From positions 1 through 14,691 of the forward strand of contig DXDV01000260.1 of NCBI GenBank assembly GCA_019115345.1: 14,691 nucleotides of DNA, in the 5' to 3' direction. This DNA comes from Candidatus Intestinimonas stercorigallinarum (GTDB lineage: Bacteria; Bacillota; Clostridia; Oscillospirales; Oscillospiraceae). The notes below the pieces were generated by a model. The model worked only from the letters and a program-made list of their open reading frames with translations. It had not been told where the DNA came from and searched no databases. Positions within the stretch are counted from its first letter, which is position 1. Each line of letters begins with the position of its first letter. Below, piece after piece: positions 14,678-14,691 of the stretch. A program made the position numbers and the translations under genes.

Positions 14678-14691
14678 CAAGAGAAAAATCC

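Overview
This 14.7 kb window is ordinary bacterial chromosome with high G+C coding sequence and strong AGGAGG-type ribosome binding sites. A 3-hydroxybutyryl-CoA dehydrogenase tail, a sigma/anti-sigma pair with DUF4367-like domains, paired short chromate transporters and PepT together suggest a high-GC anaerobic Clostridia member, most like gut Oscillospiraceae (Flavonifractor/Lawsonibacter type). That placement is inference from gene content and style. No CRISPR array, rRNA, tRNA, transposase or phage gene was seen.

Layout. 1-240: the end of hbd (+) and two terminator hairpins separating it from a convergent operon. 259-2817 (-): fumarase (fumC) followed by a malic enzyme, a two-step fumarate to malate to pyruvate unit. 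2818-3221: a 404-bp divergent region with the fumC promoter, a 161-bp highly structured palindromic element lying in the predicted fumC leader, and the sigma-factor promoter. 3222-5101 (+): an ECF-like sigma factor and a membrane anti-sigma-like protein with two tandem DUF4367-like domains, separated by two GC hairpins. 5102-6894 (+): terminator, promoter, hairpin-rich leader, two overlapping chromate-transporter half-genes and an ArsC/Spx-like thiol protein. 6898-7833 (-): a monoacylglycerol-lipase-like hydrolase whose stop codon forms a palindrome with that of the ArsC-like gene. 7966-9177 (+): pepT with a strong terminator. 9178-9544: a 367-bp region with a promoter and a structured leader. 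9545-10793 (+): a THEP1-type NTPase coupled to a FadR/GntR regulator, ended by a 17-bp hairpin. 11033-13192 (+): a UvrD/PcrA-type helicase. 13289-14578 (+): a GMP synthase whose glutamine amidotransferase domain has lost its catalytic core.

The most notable signals are the shortened GMP synthase, the palindromic element with two mutually complementary loops upstream of fumC, two uncharacterised structured leaders (before the chromate transporter and the NTPase), and a recurring GC-rich hairpin placed just before Shine-Dalgarno sites. All RNA structures were read by eye; none was computed.
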